From Anisus vortex (lineage: Eukaryota; Mollusca; Gastropoda; Planorbidae), in assembly GCA_949126835.1 (NCBI GenBank), contig OX421506.1:31839378-31903377 (forward strand): a stretch of 64,000 bases of DNA. Direction: 5' to 3'. The translations under genes and the position numbers were made by a program. Shown piece by piece: positions 11,982-24,189 of the stretch. The notes below the pieces were generated by a model. The model ran no database searches and had not been told where the DNA came from. It worked only from the letters and a program-made list of their open reading frames with translations. Numbering within the stretch: the stretch's first letter is position 1; every line of letters starts with the position of its first letter.

Positions 11982-14228
11982 TATACTCTTCCAGTAACCT
12001 TTCGAAAATTTAAACATGTCGGTGAAAATTGGTTTGAAAATGTTTTTATAAAGTCAGTGAAACGTTATAGAGATAGGAAGAGAAGAACATGACATGAAAA
12101 ATACGAAATGAGCGAGACAGTGAGCGAGAGAGACAAAGACCTATCTACTAGCCGAGGCAGGCGGTGTCTTGATAAACCTCCAGAGTTCTGGAATCTGGAT
12201 GGACTTAACTCCTGGAGGGAACTCTAATACCATTGGGATTGACCGATAAGAAAGTTGTAAAAAAAAAAAAAGGATACGAAACGAAATAAAAGAGTGGGAC
12301 GGGGGGGATAACGATTTTTTTGTACCATCTTACTAAAACCCACGAAACGAGTGGGTGTCTGGCTAGGGCGTTGTGCTTTTGTTAAGGGGCGCGACACGTT
12401 ATCTCCGTGAGTATTTACTCTGCACGTGAGAGGGTGAATGGAGTTAATGTATTAGCCTGGAGGGAGGAGATCGATCCACGGAATTCTTCCTGTGTGTCCG
12501 AGACTGACCACACCAGGGTAGTTTTCCCTCCGAACATTCACAAATTTTAAAACTCAAGGTCAAATAAGAAAAAAAAGTAAAATTCAAATACGAGTTGTCT
12601 TACTTATTTAGAATTCTGACTTTTCAAATGATTTTGCGTATTTTCCTTCCAATGTTTTACTTATGCATTGTTCTATTGTTCTATACAAAGACTAAAATAA
12701 GATGGACCGATTGCTCTATTTTGAGAGCTTATAAAATATGTTCTTTTTTTTTATCCGTGCGCAACTAATAAGACTGTGTTGAATGACTTCTAGACTCTAC
12801 GATTGCATTAAAAGTTTCCGATCATTGATTTATAAAAAGAATGGATTAGGCACGGAAGTAGCATTCTTGAAGACAAAATAAATAGGCTTTCACGTGACTT
12901 TTACTTATCTATGACATTAAATTTCCTAAACACTGACCTGTAAATACATTTCAAGTGCTTAGACTTCCTTTTTTATCATATGGATTTGTTCTAATTATAA
13001 GTGGTTCATTCCTGTATCTCGCGTCTGTAGATAAGTGGATAGTGAGAAAAGTGAATTCATATTGGCTTCAATTTGCGCATACACATTTAATATGGAGACG
13101 CTATTCATTCTTTTTATAGATCAGTGTTTCCGACGCATACAACTTTCGAGTTTAATCTTAATTTTCCATTGAGTTTCTGGTGCGCATTAAAGAGTCGCAT
13201 CGAAAAAAAAAAAAAGAAAAACTGATGCACATTTGTTTCCGTACATTCGTGATTGAGTTTTGGGGGTCTAGAGTCTAGGTGAGTCTTCTTCTTCCTCTTT
13301 TTTTTATATTTTTTTATAATCTTGTCTAAAAGTTGGGTATCTAATCGCCACTTCACAATATTCACCTCCCGACTGATGAGTTTCCCACTCGCAAGGCAGT
13401 AATGATAAGATAACACACGCGACTTCTGGAACTCATCTTTCAAGTAGTAGTGAAGGGGAAGAGATTTGAGTCCCAGAGGGCCCACACGTCTCCCCCCCCC
13501 CCGCCCCCCTGTGCTTAACCCCATCAACCACCACCGCTAATCCTATCCTCTCCGCCCCCAGCGAGCCCCCGGCCCCCTAGTAGATATTTATATTATTATG
13601 ACTATTCCGATAAGCCCACGAGGTTTATCTATCTCTGCGTGTCGTCCCCGCAAAAAAAATATATATATATATCCCCCGGACGAGCCCCCCACATCCCCGA
13701 GTCGTATCGTTTACTTAGCCGAGTGGTGCTGGCTGACTGGCAGCGTTTGGGGCTGGGGGTGGGTTAGAGCGTAGGTGGTGGAAGAGGGTGATGGGAACGG
13801 GGCGCCGGTGAATGAGACAGACATAACCGAAAGCCCGTCTGTGGGTGCAAAATTTGGTTGTTATTTTCTTTATTTGCTTCATCTTCTCCAGTTTTTTTTT
13901 CCAGATTGACATTATAGTTGGACTATGTTGCCCCCCGTGTAGTCCTTGTCTATCTCTCTCTCTCTCTCTCTCTCAAGTTCAGGTCTGCTGCGGTTTGTGT
14001 GTGTTTGTTTGTTTCTATGCTTCTACTTCTACTTGTAGTGTCAGAAGTTGATAAACTCGTCTTCCAGTAAAGTAGATGACATTTTGATTGTTTACACTGT
14101 CCGCATATAGACTTTGTTGATGTTTTACTTTCCATTTCTTACTTTCTCTTTTTTTCCATCTTTTCCTTTTCCTATAAATCTCTTCTCTGTACCAGGATTT
14201 TTTTCTCTTTTAAATATATTTATATATA

Positions 14229-14279
14229 TCTCATTCAATCTATCTATCTATCTTTCCGTATTTCTTTCTGCGTGTCTCA

Positions 14280-14363
<84 letters not shown>

Positions 14364-14431
14364 ATATCTATCTATCTTTCTGTCTCGTCTGTCTGCCTGC
14401 GTGCCTGTCTGTCTGTCGGGGTGTATGTCTC

Positions 14432-14500
<69 letters not shown>

Positions 14501-14590
14501 ATCTTTCTCTCTGTGTTATTTACTATCTATCCATCAATATATCTATGTTTAAATATATTTATCTATGTATTTATATATTAATCTATCTAG
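14229..14590. repeat. TCTA microsatellite block
   Basis: Two long TCTA/TATC runs (about 14,281-14,383 and 14,434-14,502) plus impure flanking repeats and a TGTC/CCTG-rich interruption. Open frames rich in YLSI are repeat artefacts. Confidence 0.95.
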
Positions 14591-14592
14591 CT

Positions 14593-16032
14593 ACCCCCCC
14601 CCCCCACTCTCTTTCTCTGTAGGCCTACATCAGCCCCCCCACTCTCTTTCTCTGTAGACCTACATCAGCCCCCCCCCCCACTCTCTTTCTCTGTAGACCT
14701 ACATCAGCCCCCCCACTCTCTTTCTCTGTAGGCCTACATCAGCCCCCCCACTCTCTTTCTCTGTAGGCCTACATCAGCCCCCCCACTCTCTTTCTCTGTA
14801 GACCTACATCAGCCCCCCCCCCCACTCTCTTTCTCTGTAGACCTACATCAGCCCCCCCACTCTCTTTCTCTGTAGGCCTACATCAGCCCCCCCCCCACTC
14901 TCTTTCTCTGTAGGCCTACATCAGCCCCCCCCCCCCCCACTCTCTTTCTCTGTAGGCCTACATCAGCCCCCCCCCCCCCACTCTCTTTCTCTGTAGGCCT
15001 ACATCAGCCCCCCCCCCCCACTCTCTTTCTCTGTAGACCTACATCAGCCCCCCCCACTCTCTTTCTCTGTAGGCCTACATCAGCCCCCCCCACTCTCTTT
15101 CTCTGTAGGCCTACATCAGCCCCCCCCCACTCTCTTTCTCTGTAGGCCTACATCAGCCCCCCCCCCCCCACTCTCTTTCTCTGTAGGCCTACATCAGCCC
15201 CCCCCCCACTCTCTTTCTCTGTAGGCCTACATCAGCCCCCCCCCCCACTCTCTTTCTCTGTAGGCCTACATCAGCCCCCCCCCCCCACTCTCTTTCTCTG
15301 TAGGCCTACATCAGCCCCCCCACTCTCTTTCTCTGTAGGCCTACATCAGCCCCCCCCCCCACTCTCTTTCTCTGTAGGCCTACATCAGCCCCCCCCCCCA
15401 CTCTCTTTCTCTGTAGACCTAGATCAGCCCCCCCCCCACTCTCTTTCTCTGTAGACCTACATCAGCCCCCCCCCCCCACTCTCTTTCTCTGTAGACCTAC
15501 ATCAGCCCCCCCCCCACTCTCTTTCTCTGTAGACCTACATCAGCCCCCCCCCCCCACTCTCTTTCTCTGTAGGCCTACATCAGCCCCCCCCCCCCACTCT
15601 CTTTCTCTGTAGGCCTACATCAGCCCCCCCCCCACTCTCTTTCTCTGTAGACCTACATCAGCCCCCCCCCCCCCCACTCTCTTTCTCTGTAGACCTACAT
15701 CAGCCCCCCCCCCCACTCTCTTTCTCTGTAGGCCTACATCAGCCCCCCCCCCCCACTCTCTTTCTCTGTAGACCTACATCAGCCCCCCCCCCCCCACTCT
15801 CTTTCTCTGTAGGCCTACATCAGCCCCCCCCCCACTCTCTTTCTCTGTAGGCCTACATCAGCCCCCCCCCCCACTCTCTTTCTCTGTAGGCCTACATCAG
15901 CCCCCCCCCCACTCTCTTTCTCTGTAGGCCTACATCAGCCCCCCCCCACTCTCTTTCTCTGTAGACCTACATCAGCCCCCCCCCCCCCCACTCTCTTTCT
16001 CTGTAGGCCTACATCAGCCCCCCCCCCCCTCC
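14593..16032. repeat. Poly-C-spaced minisatellite, 37 units
   Basis: Thirty-seven copies of a 28-nt core, actctctttctctgtag followed by gcctacatcag or acctacatcag, separated by C runs of about 6 to 14. Most cores contain the perfect 12-bp palindrome TGTAGGCCTACA; a minority have agacct, which breaks it. The core is strikingly homogeneous while C-run length varies, indicating recent expansion or homogenisation with slippage in the C tracts. The complementary strand has regularly spaced G runs. Confidence 0.95.
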
Positions 16033-16705
16033 CCCAACATCTTCTCAAACAGAACCTGCAAAAGACGTTTGCTGTATTCAAGGTCGCGCCTTCTTCAGAG
16101 TTTGACTCCACAATCTCCCAATTCTTTTGGCTGCACACATATTTTTTCTTTATTGGTTAAATATTTACTGCAAATCACACCTGACACACAAACACACACA
16201 CGCTCACACACAAACACACTCGCGTACCATAACACTTACACATAAACACGTGTGCGGTTTTATTTATATACACATTTTTCTTTCATTTATTCAATTTGGC
16301 GTTAACTTTTGGTTTCTGGTTGCCATTGTTTTTTTATTCAGTGTAGATACATATTTTTTTTTTCTGTTACTGTTTGCTAAAGTCAGGAAGAAAAACCAGA
16401 CAACTTGTAGACTAAGCTTAGCCTACATGCAGGAAAAAAAAAGAGATTATACTAAAATAGATAGATAATCCCAACATATAATCCCAACATATAATCCCAA
16501 CATATAATTGATATAGCTTACTTTCAGTACTGTAATATATATTGCTTTGTTTTTTATTTTTATTTTATAAAATAAATACTTGTTGAAATTCCCTATTTAT
16601 TTGTAGGTAAGCCTAGCAGCCATTTTAAAAAGGGCGAATTCTGACGCAAATTTAAGGTTTTGACTCAGAATGTAAAAAAATAAAAATAACACAAAAATGA
16701 AAATC
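16033..16705. other. Non-coding with short repeats
   Basis: Contains a CA-rich patch (16,170-16,260) and a 13-bp unit aatcccaacatat repeated three times at about 16,467-16,507. No gene recognised. Confidence 0.5.
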
Positions 16706-16994
16706 CTATTTAGAAATACAACACAATAATAACCTGTTGAAGTGCTCAGATAAACATAATGACAAAAATACTTTCCTTATCTCTTATGCGAGAACAAATG
16801 CATATAAGTACTCTTTCTTTCCGAGTGGCATCCGGTCATAGAATGAGTTGCCTGAACAAACCAGGAAAAAAACCACAGTAACTTACCATCATTTAAAAAA
16901 CTACTTAAAAAAATGCAAGACAAGACTGAGACCACGGATGAGCGTAGGACGCAATAATCTTCTTTATAGAAGGAGCGTCTGTAATATATAAGCT
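16706..16994 (+). mobile_element. 5'-truncated LINE, 3' end
   Basis: Reads tttagaaatacaac, then tgcgagaacaaatgcatat, then gagtggcatccgg, then ggacgcaataatcttcttta and gaaggagcgtctgtaatata. It encodes a frame-broken version of the same C-terminal peptide seen at 32,443-32,750. Confidence 0.75.
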
Positions 16995-19170
16995 AAAATA
17001 AGATCTTTCTTTATATATCTATCGTTCTCTCTCTCTCCCTCCCTCTCTCCCCCCCCCCTCTCGCGCTCTCTCTCTCTCTCACTCACTGTCTCCTCAGCCT
17101 TTTCAAATTTGGGTTATTGTTGCTGTTCCGCTTCCCCAATCCGGGAAATTCATCTTTGCTAATAATTAAACACCCGTCGCTGTTCTCAAATCAGTGCACT
17201 TCCGTTTGGTAGGGATCGTTAAAGAAAGAAACAACACTATCGGGAATTCCCAATTTTCCCACTACTTCCTGTCCATTGTTCTCATATTCTTCATCTTGTA
17301 TTCCCAGTGTGTGAAGGCTAATTTGATTTTTTTTTGTTAATATGTCGGATGAAAAGATTCTATATGGAAATTTAGTGACAAAAAATAATATCTCTAGCTC
17401 TAGCAAGTGACTTAACACTAAGAAAATTAATTGTCAAATTATTTCAATGTTTTTTTATATTATTGTTAAAGATGGACAATCCCTCGTCGGTTAATTTGTT
17501 TATTTCTATGATACTTCTATAACGTAAATTTGGGTGCTCGACTGTTGCATGAAACCCATTCTTGCACGAAAGCCATTACGCGTAAACATTTATTCGTTAA
17601 TTAAGTATAGACTTAATGAATTTGGTAATGGTTTTAAAGTAGTTTTTTTTTCTAGACCAGTTCAGGCTAACCCATTACCTGTCTGAACGCTTTTAAAGAA
17701 GAAAAATAACTTATATGAATTAGCCATTGCAACAGGATCTTGTGTTGTTGTATGCAATTTGGATCAGACATAGTTTTGTTAAATAAATAGTAAATGCAAA
17801 ATGCTAATTTTTGACCTCTCGGTTCAATTCTGGAAAGTCCTTACTGTGACACGCGCACGCGCGTAGAAAGAAATGATTTCTTCAGAAATGTCTTTACAAA
17901 AAAACAACACATTATCATTCGTTTCCAGTTAGCACTACATTTTTCTGCGCACTGTGACGCAGACATTCGTCTACTGTTGGTTTTCATTTTGCCGAGATGG
18001 AATCAGATCAATCCGCATCGCAACTGCCTTATTCCTCATTTTTTCATTCTGAAAGAAGTCCCTTGTCTGTTTCGTACTCCCCCCCACCCCTTCCAGAACC
18101 CTGCATGAAGGAGGGTGCCTTGTTGTCCGATTCAGACGCCATGCCCCCCTCCCCTCCTCTTTATAAAAATAAAAGTTTTCCTCTTCTTCTTCGTGTTCCG
18201 GGGTGTGTGGACGCAGCAGACTTGAAACGCCCTCCTTGTGGTGTGCGGCTGTCTGTTATCTCTCTGGCCAGTCTTTTTAAGACTTCCAGTATGTCGGCTA
18301 GAACCTGAGACCACATCGTTTGACGCCCTTGGAATCTCTCAGAGAGTTACCCCGGAATTTTTTATTTTGAAAAGGATTATTTTCAAAATACCAGCGATTT
18401 GTAGAAAAAAAAAGGTTTTTGGAGGGTTGAGTGTGTGGGGTGTGTGTTTAGGGTGCGAAATTCTAGAAGAGAGATTTGGTGGGCGACCCGTGGGTGGTTG
18501 GGGAGGGTGAGCTTGGGTTAGGGTTAGGGTTAGGGTGCTAGATTGTGGGAAACAAAAAGAAGAAAGTGTTTATTTTAGCTGGATATTTATACTTTCTCAC
18601 GAAGAGAATAAGTCAAAACGCTGAAGAGTTCGGATTTTTCTTCTGAAAACAAAATGGAGATAGACGACCTCAGTAAAGTCTGGGGGCATTTCAAGTGCTA
18701 AAACAAACCAAAAAAAATAGGTGAGCGTGTGTGAGTGTTAAACGCAAATATCTCTATATCCCATTAGTTCACACCTGGGCTGTTTTTAACAACCTCTCAG
18801 CTTTTGATATTTTTTCTTTCCATCTTCAGCAAAGAAAAGAACAAGAAAACAAAAACAAAAAAAACAATCCGAAATTAAGGTCATACGCTCACACTTTGAT
18901 CTTCAAGTATTCGCTGCTCTGTCGCTGTCAAACTGCAGGGCATTGTGCGTGAGCAGTGGGCGCATTGCCGCCCCCATCACCCCGCTCCACATCTCTCATA
19001 TCCGTATTTTTGCAACCTCGTTCTTTTTGTTGTTCGTTTTTTGGCGTCAAGGTCATTGTTTTTTGTTTCTGAAACAGGTAAAGAAAGTTGTCAACTAGTC
19101 AATTTTTTTTTTTTAAACAATGCCTGCATTATATGTTAAAAATAACTTAAAAGTAACAAAAAATATTACC
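16995..19170. other. Non-coding, no supported gene
   Basis: Contains CT repeats (17,020-17,090). An open frame at 17,997-18,308 (+, 103 residues, Ser/Pro-rich) has no recognisable domain or signal peptide; I cannot tell it from chance. Otherwise nothing is seen apart from the telomere-like repeat listed separately. Confidence 0.45.
18514..18536. repeat. Short interstitial TTAGGG repeat
   Basis: About three and a half copies of ttaggg. This is the animal telomere motif, but so short a run is more likely chance or repair-derived. Confidence 0.6.
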
Positions 19171-19565
19171 TTGTATATTACAGACGCTCCTTCTAGACTA
19201 AAGATATTTGCGTCCCACGATAGTGGGTGCCACGGTGGCCGAGCGGGCAGCGTGTTCGACCGGTGATCCGAAGGTTCTGGTTACGAATCCTGGTGAGGGC
19301 TAGGATTTTTTTGGCTCGGGACTTGAGGGTGTCCCCGAGTCTAACCATCTCTGAGTAACTTCCTTTAGTAGTTGAGGTAATGTAAAGGCGGCTGGGCATT
19401 GTGCTGGCCACACATCCTCATAGTATGCCGAAACTGAAAGCTGATTCACCAGCCCTATGATCGATTTGGTCTGAAGGGTACTTTCCTTTCCTTATGCTCC
19501 ACGGGGCAGCGATAATCCGTGGTTTGAGTCTGGTCTTCCATTGTGATTAGTGGTTTTAAATGAGC
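19171..19565 (-). mobile_element. LINE 3' end interrupted by a SINE
   Basis: The LINE 3' end appears as tatattacagacgctccttct through gcgtcccacgata (to about 19,223). It resumes after the SINE as cgataatccgtggtttgagt (about 19,511 onward). A short duplication, cgata, is present at both junctions. Confidence 0.65.
19225..19494 (+). mobile_element. tRNA-derived SINE nested in LINE
   Basis: Head tgccacggtggccgagcggg matches a pol III A box (tggccgagcgg), and ggttacgaatcc is a diverged B box. The core ggctgggcattgtgctggcc and a pyrimidine-rich tail follow. The target is the LINE 3' end described separately. Confidence 0.85.
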
Positions 19566-20624
19566 ATCTCCTGCGCCTTCTTCGTCGTCTGATGTTGAAT
19601 GTTATGCTATGGCATTTTACATTCAATGTAATAAATTATCAGTGCCAACAAACACTATTTACGTTACGCGTCGATATGGCGCAAAGTGGTGCTAGTTATA
19701 GTGACAGGTTGAATTTCTGGGGGTGGGAGAGAGAGAGAGCGGGAGGGAGGGGGGCGTCGACACATCAACATGCACCCGTGATCCCATCTTTTGGGAAAAC
19801 AGAAAACGTAATTGTTTTGTCTTTAGTAAAGGATGATGGGAATGTGTAGGCGAGTCAACGCGCGTCTCGTTTTACATCTATCTCCCCACCCTCCCCCCTC
19901 GGGCACTATTTTGAGAACCATCGCCGATAACACACGCGGAAATGACGTTAGTTTCAAGTTTTGACACACATGGCCGTGAAGTCCCTCCTCTTTGGAAGCA
20001 CACCACTCCCCCTTTCTCACTCACACGCAGCCATCTTGGAATCGTATTACGCCGTGTTGATGACATCCAACCCTCCCCTTCCCTTTTTATTTCACCTCAA
20101 CCCCCTAGCTCCCCCCCCCCCCTGGGGGTCACAACAAAAAGTGATTTATTTACTTCAAACCTAAACCGGAGGGAGGGGGGGGGGGAGGACATGCACGCCC
20201 CCCCCCTCACCTCTTCTCACCCCAACAACCCACCTTGGCTATTGACCTCAATTTTTGTGGTTAACTCTCTCATTAATTTCCCATGCTGCACCGCTTTATC
20301 CCATTGCTCAGGGCCTTCTAGATATTCATCTATCAAATCGGATCTGATAGGGTTAAGTCCCGTTTTTTTCTTTATGTCATTTGTGTGTGCGTGTTTTATC
20401 TTGCACATAGTTTAATCCGTTAATTTCTAGTAAGGAAAGAATCAACAATTCACAACTTTGTATATATTAGCGTTCGGTAGTAAGGTAAATGTTCTGGGTG
20501 CTTATAAACAAACGCATATCACGTGTTTTAAGTATCAAGACACAAGTTATAACATATTATTGTTTGTAACACTATTCTGAATACTAGTTCTCTCTCTCAT
20601 ATTTGCCCAGGCTTTTCCCTAGTA
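19566..20624. other. Non-coding, no gene seen
   Basis: Mixed sequence with C runs (about 20,110-20,121 and 20,199-20,206) and G runs (about 20,176-20,185), and a ccatcttgg motif near 20,031. The open frame at 19,942-20,415 is compositionally low complexity and not recognised. Confidence 0.45.
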
Positions 20625-20879
20625 AGTAAAGTACCCTTCGGACCAAACTGCTCATAGGGCTGGTGAAGCATAGTTCACCAGCTTCTATGGCCACGGCATA
20701 CGAGGGGATTGTGTGGCCGGCACAATGCCAAACCGCCTTTACTTTACCCTAACTATTGTCAGGTGCCCATCAGAGCTGGGTAGACTCAGGAACACCCTCC
20801 AGACCCGAGAACAAATCCTCGCCTTCACCAGGATTCGACCCCCGGGACCTACGATACACCAGTCGAACGCGCTGCAACC
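20625..20879 (-). mobile_element. tRNA-derived SINE
   Basis: Reverse-oriented copy running from agtaaagtacccttcgga (the tail on the - strand) through ggccggcacaatgcc to the tRNA-like head with caggattcgacccccgggac. The outermost A-box end is truncated. Confidence 0.85.
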
Positions 20880-20959
20880 CTTTTTAATTCGTCTAAACGG
20901 TTATTTATTCATTTTTCTCTCTCCGCTGTTGGGGAATGTATGGTCTCCCCTGGTGGAGT

Positions 20960-21150
20960 TTTAGGATTCACCGAAGACGTCTTCCTTCCAAAACCCCAGG
21001 CTGCTTTCAGTTCTTGTTATGTGTCTTCCATGTCTCAACAGCATAGAGAAACACTGAGCCCATGTTTCACTTTGGTCATAGCCAGCAGCGAGGAAGATTT
21101 CCATGAAGCCGTCAGAGCTAGAATTCCTGACTTCTCCCCGTGGACAAAAG
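20960..21150 (-). pseudogene. Decayed LINE reverse-transcriptase fragment
   Basis: On the - strand the translation gives WKSSSLLAMTKVK and, after a frameshift, SVFLYAVETWKT. The motif SVLLYGxETWKT after TKVK is characteristic of the C-terminal part of non-LTR retrotransposon ORF2. A stop codon and the frameshift show it is dead. An overlapping + strand frame at 20,940-21,257 is probably its antisense shadow. Confidence 0.5.
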
Positions 21151-21248
21151 TCAATTATAAACCAAAAAGTAACGTTGAATGGGAAATAGCTATTTCGTTT
21201 TGTCTTTGTAATAGCGACGACGTTAGCAAACTTTTTCATAATAGTGTG

Positions 21249-21372
21249 CCAAAGTAGGATTTCTAATTCATTCAGTGTGCCATAGTATAATTTCTAATTC
21301 ATTCAGCAGGCCAACACTCTAAATGTCATCCTGGTGTAGAAGAGACTTGAATTACCATTGGCACGCATGCTG
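21249..21372. mobile_element. hAT-type element fragment
   Basis: Contains aggatttctaattcattcag twice, then gtgccat, then agacttgaatta and ggcacgc. These blocks are shared with the fragments at 25,575-25,757 and 53,202-53,398. Termini are missing, so this is a remnant with an internal duplication. Confidence 0.5.
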
Positions 21373-21377
21373 ATCAA

Positions 21378-21715
21378 ATAATAATAATATTTTTTTATAG
21401 CGCTGCCAACAAACATAATGTAAGCTCAGAGCGCATTTAACATACAACTTAACTAAGAATACGGATATAGTCTCTAGGTTAAGAAATATAAAGATAATTG
21501 ATGATTTAAAATTCTACAAACATAGGACACATCTAATAAATGAAGCACTATCCGACATTTATTGGAATAATGAGTTTTAAAGTTCTTTTTGAAAGTAACA
21601 ATAAAGCTTGTTCGCCTGAGTTGAATGGGAAGTAGATTCCACACCTTCGGACCGGATATTGAGAAGGCTCTAGGGCCAACGGTCGTCAGAGAGAAACGGG
21701 GCACTTTCAGTAGCG
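21378..21715 (-). pseudogene. LINE 3' end (second family), partial ORF
   Basis: The - strand frame (up to about 21,704, stop near 21,474) begins PRFSLTTVGPRAFSISGPKV and continues WNLLP and VTFKKNFKTH. This is the GPxxWNxLPxxLR...FKKxLKTH signature at the C-terminus of CR1/L2/RTE-like reverse transcriptases. After the stop, a short 3' region reads aaatgcgctctgagcttaca, then gcagcgctataa, then a TATT-type tail at about 21,380. Only the last 75 or so codons remain. Confidence 0.7.
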
Positions 21716-24010
21716 AAGAGTCGGCAGAACAAAGTGTTCTTTGCTAAAAATGAAGCCTTGAAATAGTTATTCTTACTGGAAAACTTACTAGTCTAATTCA
21801 CTCACTCATCACTCACAGGTTATCTAATTCACTAACTCAAATCACCCAAGACGCGAATTCAACTGAACAAACAAAGAAATAAACAGACATGCACTCTCAC
21901 ACTCACGCACAAACACCAGGCTGTCTTTTATATAACACTCCTTGGGAATCAGAAAGAGAATTCGCACGCACGAAATGTCATAAACAAGTGTGCACCGTGG
22001 CATTAAATGGTGACCTTAATGTCACACCATCACGCAGTCACCTATCCATCTTACAAGGCACCACCTATCCCAACCATGAACTCGACCATACAGGAATGGA
22101 TTCTCTCTCCCCCCCCCCTTTTTTATATTTATAAACAAACAAAAAACATCTTCTCATTAAGATCATTTGATCCAATTAAAACTTCGGTTGGCTGCACACG
22201 AACTTGAAACTCAAAATAGAAAACGGATTTTCCCTGTTTTCCTTCTTCTTTTCCGGTTTTCTTTTTGTGTTGTGAACGTCAATTTCACGCTAGGGAAGTG
22301 AAAGTAAGAAGTATCGATTTCGTTTAATTAGCGATTTTAGTATCGATCCATCAATCAATTCAGAACATGAAATCTAGCACTATGGTCACGATGGGTTTTC
22401 TTTTGATGCAGTAGTCGGCTACTTCGTGTGTACACAAACACGTTTTCTATTGAGCTTTTAAACGAGTTTAAAATGAAATAGGAAAAATTAAATTTTTTAC
22501 TTAATTAGGCTTGTGGCTTAGAATCTGGATTTTTTGGTTATCTCCAGGAGACGTAAAGTATAATATAGCTGTTGATTTATTACATAAGAAGCATATAATT
22601 TTATTTTGTTAAAAATATTATATCTGTCCACCCATCTACTTATCCATCTATCAATCAATACAGCCACCTGCCAATCAATCAATCTATCTATCTATGCACG
22701 TATCTAAATATCTATATATCTAACTACCTATCTATCCAAACACACATATATCTGTCTATACATCCATCCACCCTTCCATGTATCCACCCATCCACCCCCA
22801 ACTATCCACCCATCCACCCACCCATCCACCCACCCATCCACCCAACTATCCACCCATCCACCCAACTATCCACCCATATAATATAATATACAGACGGAAT
22901 AGTTTGTTATTTTAATCGTTTCGAGAAATGTTCCTGTTTGTATGTGTGTATTTTGAAAATCTCATAAACTTTTACCCAAAACCTATATTATATGTTTTGT
23001 ATATAGATCTACACGAAACCATTTTGCAAAAAGCGTAAATCGAGGATAGTGACTTTCACTGCCGTGGACTGCCGAGTTGTTAAATATAATTAAAAAAAAC
23101 ATTTACTAAATTTCTCGGTGTACCCCAACCTTTTTTTTTCGATCTTTCTTCTCTTTCGGCTTTTTCTGGCTCTTGCGTTGAACCGTTTGTACATGCCAAA
23201 GCACAGACCTAAATATACGAACTCCCGTTACAATCGCGCATAACCCCCCGCGCGACGCATTTGACCCCTTGGGCAGACGGCGCATCTCGGCCCCCGCTTT
23301 TGTTTATTTTCTGCCGAACGATAAGGCGAAAGACAATAAATAATGGCGGCCGATCGCACAGCGAATTTGGCGCGTTTTAACATAGAGAAAGAGGGGGAAA
23401 ACATGGACGATTCTAAATGCGGTTAGAAAGTAAAAGGAAAAGTCATTGCTGTTTATTATTTGAGCAGGATGGCAGACGTTAGTTGCAAGAACTAGAGTAG
23501 CTCCCCCCTTTCCTTCGCTTTGTGTCCATCTCTTTTTATCTATTGCATAAATTGCATTCAATCGAATGCATAATTTCAGCCCGTTGGCTTACTGTGCGCT
23601 TCAAAAACAACAGCTAGTTCGATGATTGGTTGATTGGCTCGCGATCTCATGGCTTAGTTGAATGCTATTGGTGAATTGAAATTAGGTCAAATGATTATGA
23701 TTATTTTCAGTAAAGTGATGAACGTTAAAAAATAATTATCACATAAACTCAGTGTCACAATTTATAAAATTACATTTCTAGTTATGTCACAAAATATGTT
23801 AAATTTAGAAACCGAACTGTCATCTTAATTTGTTAACATCAACTTCCGCATTGTGTGGCCAAATGATGTTAAATTCAACAATTGAACTATGTGGCTCAAT
23901 ATTTTAAATTCAACATCTGAACTGAGTGGCTCAATATGTTAAAGTCAATATGTGAACTGCTAGTCTTATTTTAGGATTGATTCCTACATCTCATTCGCTA
24001 CATTCTAAAT
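21716..24010. other. Non-coding with short tandem repeats
   Basis: Contains a CTAT/CATC-rich repeat block at 22,625-22,880, with ccatccaccca units at 22,770-22,880. AT-rich elsewhere. Near 23,860-23,960 tcaatatgttaaa/tgaactg units recur loosely. No gene recognised. Confidence 0.5.
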
Positions 24011-24189
24011 CAGGGGTCGGCAACCTACGGCACGCGTGCCTGGCACGCAGATGACCTTCAAATAGGATATTCAAGTCTCTTCTGCAAGACATTGAGTGCT
24101 AAGTCAGTATAACTTTTAGGATGTTGTCGCGCTAAATGAATTAAAAATCCCACTTTGGCACCCCATTATAAAAAGGTTGCCGACCCCTG
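24011..24189. mobile_element. hAT-type MITE, intact ends
   Basis: A 179-bp element with perfect 16-bp terminal inverted repeats, CAGGGGTCGGCAACCT and AGGTTGCCGACCCCTG. It is flanked by a perfect 8-bp target duplication, ttctaaat (24,003-24,010 and 24,190-24,197). Both features are diagnostic of hAT transposition. There is no coding capacity. Perfect ends and duplication suggest a fairly recent insertion. It is the best preserved member of a family with degraded relatives at 21.2, 25.6, 48.9 and 53.2 kb. Confidence 0.9.

Larger units (their letters stand above)
11201..14123. repeat. Duplicated segment, copy 2 (right of gap)
   Basis: Direct copy of 8236-11,000. Differences include 8 rather than 3 units of the 41-bp minisatellite, a short G run at about 12,300 where copy 1 has a run of more than 20 G (about 9118-9144), and one rather than two copies of a roughly 38-bp unit carrying atatatcccc near 13,660 (two in copy 1, about 10,494-10,570). 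After 14,123 unique sequence resumes. Confidence 0.85.

Noticed and set aside
9995..13527. Similar - strand frames in both duplicated segments (with LPLHYYLKDEFQKSRVLSYH)
   Set aside because: Similarity follows from the DNA duplication; both run into homopolymers and match no family I recognise, so conservation is not evidence of coding.
14114..14622. YLSI-repeat open frames
   Set aside because: They are translations of TCTA microsatellites.
14593..16032. CRISPR-like array (regular repeats and spacers)
   Set aside because: The spacers are only C runs, the host is eukaryotic and there are no cas genes; it is a minisatellite.
17997..18308. Ser/Pro-rich 103-residue frame as a gene
   Set aside because: No domain, no signal peptide, no splice or promoter context; kept only as a note.
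18514..18536. Telomere or fusion site
   Set aside because: Only about three and a half TTAGGG units, with no subtelomeric context.
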